A DNA stretch of 64,000 bases from Triops longicaudatus (taxonomy: Eukaryota > Arthropoda > Branchiopoda > Notostraca > Triopsidae): positions 62,001-126,000 of the forward strand of contig JAGQDJ010000063.1 of the NCBI GenBank assembly GCA_022885665.1. The letters run 5' to 3'. The notes under the pieces are model-generated. The model saw only the letters and a list, made by a program, of their open reading frames with translations. It made no database searches and had not been told where the DNA came from. The position numbers were made by a program, and so were the translations under genes. Each line of letters opens with the position of its first letter. Within the stretch, counting starts at the first letter, position 1. This document shows, piece after piece, positions 61,406-64,000 of this stretch.

Positions 61406-63225
61406 GCCCCTCCTACCACCACGCCTCTCCCTCTAGCATTACTCAAAAGGACACATATGGAACCTTCAACAAGTCAAAGAACGTACCAGAATTGTATGCC
61501 AACTTTTTATTCAAATAATTGGCAAACAATATTGCATACAATTTCCCTGAATTCAGAAGAAAACTAAGGATGTTCTTTAAATATATATATAAATGATAAT
61601 ATGTTGGTTTCGCGCAAGAAAAATAACATTCCCGAAGAGTTTTCTGGAAATGGTTATTTTCTTATATTTCTGCAGTTACTTGTAATTAAAAGTCCCAGTG
61701 AAAAGATACGAAGACGAAACTATCGTGCGTGATAGTTGACAAATTTGGTCGGATTGTGCAATACTTCTCCCCCCTATTAGGCAAAGAAAACCGCTCCTTC
61801 TGTGAGCCATTTCCACCCTCCCTTATGTAGTTGTATAATTTCCATACAAATGCAACGTGAAGATAATATATGAATTTGAGAAAATTGTTAGGCTCGTCCA
61901 TGGCCAATTGGGTTTTTCTAGTCCTTCTCGGAAAGTCAATAATGTATTGTGGCTGTTGAGCTTCTTTGGGTTCCCGTTTTAATAAATCACAACCAAGTAG
62001 CCCATTACAAAAATTTTCTAAAATTTATACTCTTGGTGTCTTGAATTTCGAACGCAATTTTATTTATTTTGCCTTGCGTCAATTGTACACATACTTCTGT
62101 CTGGTTTCTTATAAGGGAAGCCGTATTATAGCAAATAAATGGGGAAGGGTGATTTCTTCATTTTGAGAAAGGGAGTTATGTTCCGAAAACCTATTTTCTT
62201 TTCCTAAACATATGTACACACAACACGTTACAAGTCAACACCCTTCAAAGGGACAGTCTATACACATACACTATCCCTACAGTACTGTACTGAAAGTTCC
62301 ACCCCATTTTTAGTACGCTTCACCCAAGCCGGAGGAGGGCCAGTCCGCTCGGCCAAGCTGCGGTATGGACCGCGCGCAAAGAACCGTTCCTATCTGCTCG
62401 CCCCACCTAAGCCGGGGTAAGGCTAGTCGGATCGGCCACACTTAGGCGTCAACAGCGCTCAACGTTCGTTTCTCGAGCTTAACGAACGGGGGAAAAAGGG
62501 GCTTTCAGGACAAAGGGAACCGGGGAAAGGCTAGTCGGCTCGGCCAAATTTTGGTGTTACACGAGTACAACGAAAGTTCCTGTACTCGTTCTTTCTCTTG
62601 TTTCTCAATGTGCATTGTCAATTCCCCCTTTTTTTAGGTATTTACCTACCCAACCAGACAAAAATTAAGGTTAGATGTTATGTGTTTTTGTTTTGTTGCA
62701 ATACGGAAAGCTAAGTTGTTAGACTGTCCACAGACGCCAGAAAAAAGGACAATAATGTCTTTTTCTTAAAAAAAAGAACTATGGGAAAGCTAAATTATTC
62801 ACGCGCACCGCAAGCCACTGGCATAACACAGAACGGAAACAACAAAAGAAAAATTGGTCACATAAAAACGTGTGTAGGGAAGACAAAAAATGTGGCAGCA
62901 TAACGATAAATTCCTAGCTCTCTTGTTTCTGCTTTTTAGCTAGTTTGATTTTCATTTTCGGCACCGATATTATGCAAATGCGAACTAAATGTTACTTTAT
63001 TCCAAGGGGAGGAGCTGAAACTTATAATACCCAAATAAAGGCACTTGGAAACGCCAAAAACTGAACAATGAGCCTGGGATAGTTTTTTATTTCTTATAGT
63101 GAGAATGAGCGGGTTAGAACACCCCTTTTGAACCCCCTTAAAAGACGAAGAAATGATATCTTTGTTTAACTTTTGCCTAATAAATACTAAAGCGCAAAAA
63201 ATTCACAGCTGGCTAGGTCGTTTCG
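61406..63225. other. Intergenic region between p35 and LRRFIP-like gene
   Basis: 1.8 kb of convergent 3' flank. Apart from three units of the GC-rich repeat (62321-62590) I see no gene or RNA. Confidence 0.5.
62321..62590 (+). repeat. Three further copies of the GC-rich ~80-bp repeat
   Basis: Units start near 62321, 62403 and about 62518. They share AAGCCGG or ACCGGGG, AGGCTAGTCGG-like and TCGGCCA cores with the intron copies. Spacing is 82 bp between the first two and about 115 bp to the last, which is the most diverged. Confidence 0.7.
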
Positions 63226-64000
63226 TTAGATGTCTTTCAAAATGGCGGATTTGGCCGACTTGAGTTTATCCAGTCGCCGTTGTAGGTGATTGTTGGTGGT
63301 GTCAGCTTCCTCTAACCGTGCTTGCAAATCCCTTAACTGTTAAAAATAAATAAAAACAATTAACCTACGTCAAGCTTATCAACATTATCAACAGTAGAAC
63401 CGCACTTGTTTGAGTATAAACTTTTTTGTCATTAGAAGGCATTAATCGCACATAAATTAGCGTTAACCGTCCATGTGTTTCATTATTGACGAAATACATA
63501 AAAGACTAAACTGAGCTATCTCTATCGAATAAAAAAACTACATTAGCTACGTGGCTGTGATGTGAGCTTCAGAAAGCTTTACGAAAGTATCAATAGATGG
63601 CGGTACTGGTCTAAGCTTCGCTCAAAGTCTTCTCTTGACTACTAAAGTTCCTAGACAACAAAATGTCGCAAAAATGTCTGAGATAACTGATAAGTCTTTG
63701 CAAACTTTAAGATTACGCCAATAATTCATTTTCTGTCCAATAATTGCACGGAAGATTTGATAACGGGACATGAGTACGTTGTACGCATTATGGTGGCATT
63801 ACTAAAGGGCGTTCAAGAACCCAACACCATTCTAGGTCTACACAAGACCAGGGACGCCATCTAGCGTCGCTCTTACGAACAAGTGCCACAGAACGCGCGT
63901 AAAAGGCTAAAAACACGTGGAATATAGGACTTACTTCGCGTTGCAACTTTCTTTTCTCCGTTTTCAATTCGTCTTCGCACTTTTCTGACGTCTCAGCTGC
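63226..64000 (-). CDS. LRRFIP2: LRRFIP-like coiled-coil protein, C-terminal exons only
   Basis: Two exons: 64000-63935 (cut by the window end) and 63336-63226. They join as EDELKTEKRKLQRE followed by LRDLQARLEEADTTNNHLQR, ending RLDKLKSAKSAILKDI and stop. This matches the end of LRRFIP1/2 (Flightless-I interacting proteins), where KLQRE, NxHL and RLxKxKxxxxALL are conserved. LRRFIPs are coiled-coil adaptors linking Flightless-I, Toll-like signalling and Wnt signalling. Only about 58 residues are visible, so the choice between family members is open. Confidence 0.7.

Noticed and set aside
60235..62590. The GC-rich repeats as true tRNA genes or a CRISPR array
   Set aside because: No cloverleaf with proper arms could be drawn, boxes are degenerate, and there are no unique spacers between identical repeats.

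Overview
The window is nuclear DNA from an animal with a compact, intron-rich genome. It is most likely an arthropod: it carries a cluster of protostome-type gustatory receptors and a BAB-type BTB regulator. Arthropod-style homologues of Mlf, Cdk5 activator and Hecw fit the same picture. I cannot resolve the species or order. Introns are mostly 50-500 bp with GT/AG ends, and intergenic DNA is AT-rich. For nearly every gene I joined exons by hand and checked that donor and acceptor phases agree.

Layout, left to right: Hecw E3 ligase (minus, HECT end outside the window); Mlf (plus); an orphan gene with a papain-like Cys-His-Asp pattern and one in-frame TGA (minus); Dnajc1 (minus); Ube2m (plus); importin-7 (minus, 18 exons); a BTB plus HMG-box regulator (plus); FHIP (minus); mRpS30/mL65 (plus); CPLANE2/RSG1 (plus); GON4L (plus); EDC3 (minus); three tandem gustatory receptors, one frameshifted (minus); the Cdk5 activator p35 (plus); and the 3' end of an LRRFIP-like coiled-coil gene (minus, cut by the window end).

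Most genes are single-copy housekeeping or regulatory loci without operon logic. Several lie head to head and may share promoters: Dnajc1/Ube2m, Ipo7/BTB-HMG and FHIP/mRpS30. The accessory part is 51-63 kb. There the receptor array shows duplication, a 184-bp identical tract suggesting gene conversion, and one decaying copy. Around the second p35 exon lies a family of about 80-bp GC-rich repeats in two short tandem groups.

Points most worth a second look: the TGA-interrupted orphan gene, the roughly 80-bp repeats, the receptor gene conversion, a Hecw gene that appears to lack its C2 domain, a shortened Ube2m C-terminus, and CTCF-like motifs recurring in non-coding DNA. I saw no CRISPR array, rRNA gene, convincing tRNA or intact transposon.
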